This document shows positions 62,378-64,000 of a stretch of 64,000 nt of DNA, piece by piece. Under the pieces are notes generated by a model. It worked only from the letters and a program-made list of their open reading frames with translations. It had not been told where the DNA came from and ran no database searches. The position numbers and the translations under genes were made by a program. Within the stretch, counting starts at the first letter, position 1, and the number at the start of each line of letters is the position of its first letter. This stretch comes from Pseudobacter sp. (GTDB taxonomy: Bacteria; Bacteroidota; Bacteroidia; Chitinophagales; Chitinophagaceae): contig JAFIGX010000022.1 in NCBI GenBank assembly GCA_017849455.1, positions 310,001-374,000 of the forward strand. The letters are read 5' to 3'.

Positions 62378-62886
62378 CTTGATAGTTTTTTATTCGCCTC
62401 TATTAAAAAAATCTTTAATCAATTCGTAACAATGTTCTTCATGTAGATATATAAAAACGTACCCACCTCCACTTTAACCATAGAAAATGTTTGAATAAGA
62501 CAAAAAAGTTTTTGATCTGTAAAGAACAAATGATCGTAAGCAATCCGCAAACGTTTGCGTAAATAGATCAGCATATCGGAATTGAGAAACGCTTCTTCCG
62601 GGAGTCCAGTTCTATAGCGATTTTGCAGGAGAAAAAATTATAATACAATGAGAAGGTAATTCAGCGCTTGTATATCTACGGTAGATTTGCGTGCGGTCAA
62701 TTTATATTGTGGAGACAAATAGAAAATACAACGATACTATCGTTGTTGACTATACGTATATTTTACTTCTTCTTTTGAAGCTCTTAATAAAAACATTCAA
62801 TAAATTCGATAAAAGGTTAATGCGGTATTGGAGAGGACTTCAGGTATATTTCAAAATATTTCAGACCCGTTTTCTGATACACCAGT
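62378..62886. other. 509-bp gap between sigma gene and fecR
   Basis: A rightward TAGATTTG (62682-62689) matches TAnnTTTG, and CAACGAT/ATCGTTG (about 62728-62744) makes a small hairpin downstream of it. A 67-codon frame at 62691-62894 begins GTG, has a leucine-rich centre and overlaps the end of the sigma gene on the other strand; I do not call it. An antisense or small RNA is possible but unsupported. A fecR promoter should lie near 62400-62500. Confidence 0.35.
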
Positions 62887-63495
62887 TCATTTGAACAATT
62901 CCCAGCAGATCAACATCCATATATGTAAGAACGCCGGCACCGGCATCAAATTCTTCTTCAACAGATCAAGCCGTAATATTTGTATTGCCTTCGCTTTCTG
63001 ATTCAAGACCGTTTGCGCCGAAATGCCCATCTGCTCCGCTATTTGCTTCGTATTCAAACCCTGGATGAAAATCAATTTAAAGACCTTCTGACATTGTTCG
63101 GGCAATTTCTCGATTTGCAGGTACACCTCCTGCAGGATCTTCGCTTTCAACATCTCCTCATCTGCCGCATCTTCCCTGTTCTCCAATAAATAAAATAATT
63201 CCCTGTGCGAATTTTCATGCCTGATCACCGATCTTAAATAATCCAGACAATTATTCCGGGTAGTTACGTATAGAAAGGCTTTGATATCTCTAACATTATC
63301 GAAGTTGGCCCTGCGGTGCAGCAATTTCATAAAAGTATTCGCTACGATGTCTTCTGCCTCCTGCCTGTCATTGATCAGATTGGTAGAATAATATACAAGA
63401 GGTCTGTAGAACATCTTGAATAACTCATGCACCGCATGTGATTCCTGTTGCTGAAACGCTTCAATAAGGTCCTTATCCTGTTGATGCTCACTCAT
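62887..63495 (-). CDS. ECF RNA polymerase sigma factor, FecI-like
   Basis: This 202-residue sigma-70 factor is of the extracytoplasmic-function type expanded in Bacteroidota. Region 2 (about 22-90) has VHELFKMFYRPLVYYSTNLI, EAEDIVANTFMKLL and IKAFLYVTTRNNCLDYLR. Region 4 (about 130-185) has EVYLQIEKLPEQCQKVFKLI and GLNTKQIAEQMGISAQTVLNQKAKA, a helix-turn-helix for the -35-type element. The C-terminal tail (FLHIWMLICW) is hydrophobic, common in FecI relatives of this phylum. With fecR and the STN-bearing susC it forms a ligand-responsive switch. It has no in-window activator other than that loop. Confidence 0.94.
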   Translation of the reverse strand: MSEHQQDKDLIEAFQQQESHAVHELFKMFYRPLVYYSTNLINDRQEAEDIVANTFMKLLHRRANFDNVRDIKAFLYVTTRNNCLDYLRSVIRHENSHRELFYLLENREDAADEEMLKAKILQEVYLQIEKLPEQCQKVFKLIFIQGLNTKQIAEQMGISAQTVLNQKAKAIQILRLDLLKKNLMPVPAFLHIWMLICWELFK

Positions 63496-64000
63496 GAGAA
63501 ATAGGTAGTTTGGCTTAATAGTTTCAAATGATTGATCACGAGGATAAGGAAGACGATTAGTAAATATCTTTCAATAAGATACTGAATGGAATAGCAATAA
63601 ATATAGGATAGGTTGCTGAAAAATACAATATCCCGGCAGGTATTGCCGACATTAGGAAGGTTAATGGTGACTGGAACTTGAAAAATAATGAAAATTCAAT
63701 TCCGTCCCCATTCGTTCCCAAAAAATCTTCCTGGTTGCCTTCCAGCATTGGGAACATTGGCAAGATCGATGAATAAGATCAATTGACAAGTAAGATGGTT
63801 CGTATTAGGGTCACACGCGCTAATGGAACGTCAGCCGTTCTTTATATATCTAATAAGTTGAGGAAAGGAGGAATGTGTTACTGGAGCCTAGTATACCCCT
63901 AAGTTACAAATAAAAATCATTTGCCCAGTGTTAATTATTAACAGCGAGTGTTCATAACCTGTGGATGGCTTTCAGGATCTTCTTCCGCGAAGCAGCAATT
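63496..64000. other. 505-bp upstream region of the sigma gene, window edge
   Basis: I see no convincing gene. At the edge, a short leftward open frame (63999-63952; AASRKKILKAIHRL-stop) could be the end of a gene outside the window. A leftward 68-codon frame (63557-63763) has hydrophobic stretches but no recognisable match. Confidence 0.3.

Noticed and set aside
62691..62894. 67-codon frame with a leucine-rich centre
   Set aside because: It starts with GTG, overlaps the sigma gene end on the opposite strand, and the hydrophobic stretch is typical of AT-rich non-coding DNA.

Overview
The window looks like chromosomal DNA of a Bacteroidota member, most likely family Chitinophagaceae (Chitinophaga, Niastella or a relative). 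The evidence is two SusC/SusD pairs, a FecI/FecR-type sigma and anti-sigma pair, secreted proteins with type IX secretion C-terminal domains, LytTR signalling, an atpDC pair standing apart from other ATP synthase genes, and promoter -7 boxes of the TAnnTTTG type close to start codons. Non-coding gaps carry long inverted repeats made of TTGGCAGTTGGCA, GTTGACAAGTTGA or ACCACGAAGGCACGAAGG units, which I associate with this group. No rRNA, tRNA or CRISPR array was seen.

Layout. 1-1067: a secreted esterase cut by the window edge. 1.4-6.9 kb: a surface-polysaccharide cluster with three family-2 glycosyltransferases, an orphan receiver protein and a sugar transferase that appears to carry a degenerate receiver domain. 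7.2-14.6 kb: two large paralogous secreted esterases (catalytic domain, 9 or 7 PKD domains, type IX sorting domain). 14.7-15.1 kb: an MNT nucleotidyltransferase whose HEPN partner has lost its middle. 15.1-18.4 kb: a GNAT-like protein and atpDC. 18.5-27.2 kb: a SusC-SusD-VCBS/ASPIC operon. 27.8-37.8 kb: housekeeping genes (grpE, dnaJ, a vWA protein, hpt, a LysM glucosaminidase, an O-methyltransferase, a CDF transporter, an M20 dipeptidase, an S4 protein, trmD). 37.8-41.1 kb: a GH31 glucosidase between two inverted copies of a 217-bp repeat element. 41.1-47.6 kb: ade, a Crp/Fnr regulator and a LiaF-like/DUF4288/LytS/LytR group. 48-64 kb: an AraC regulator, then an AT-rich block with MauE-like, DUF6520-like and TlpA-like genes, a decayed IS66 element, a second SusCD pair with an STN signalling domain, fecR and an ECF sigma gene.

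How the genes fit together. The 61-63.5 kb sigma/anti-sigma genes and the STN-bearing SusC form a typical trans-envelope signalling unit controlling susCD. The IS66 remnant now separates susD from the downstream TlpA gene. The first SusCD operon has no STN domain and no linked sigma gene, so it must be controlled differently. The polysaccharide cluster, the type IX-secreted esterases, the GH31 enzyme and the SusCD systems together suggest a polymer-degrading, surface-active lifestyle; this is inference.

The most unusual items are the receiver-like domain on the sugar transferase, the internally deleted HEPN gene, the inverted element pair around GH31, the sharp base-composition step inside the second susC gene, and strong palindromes before the esterase genes.
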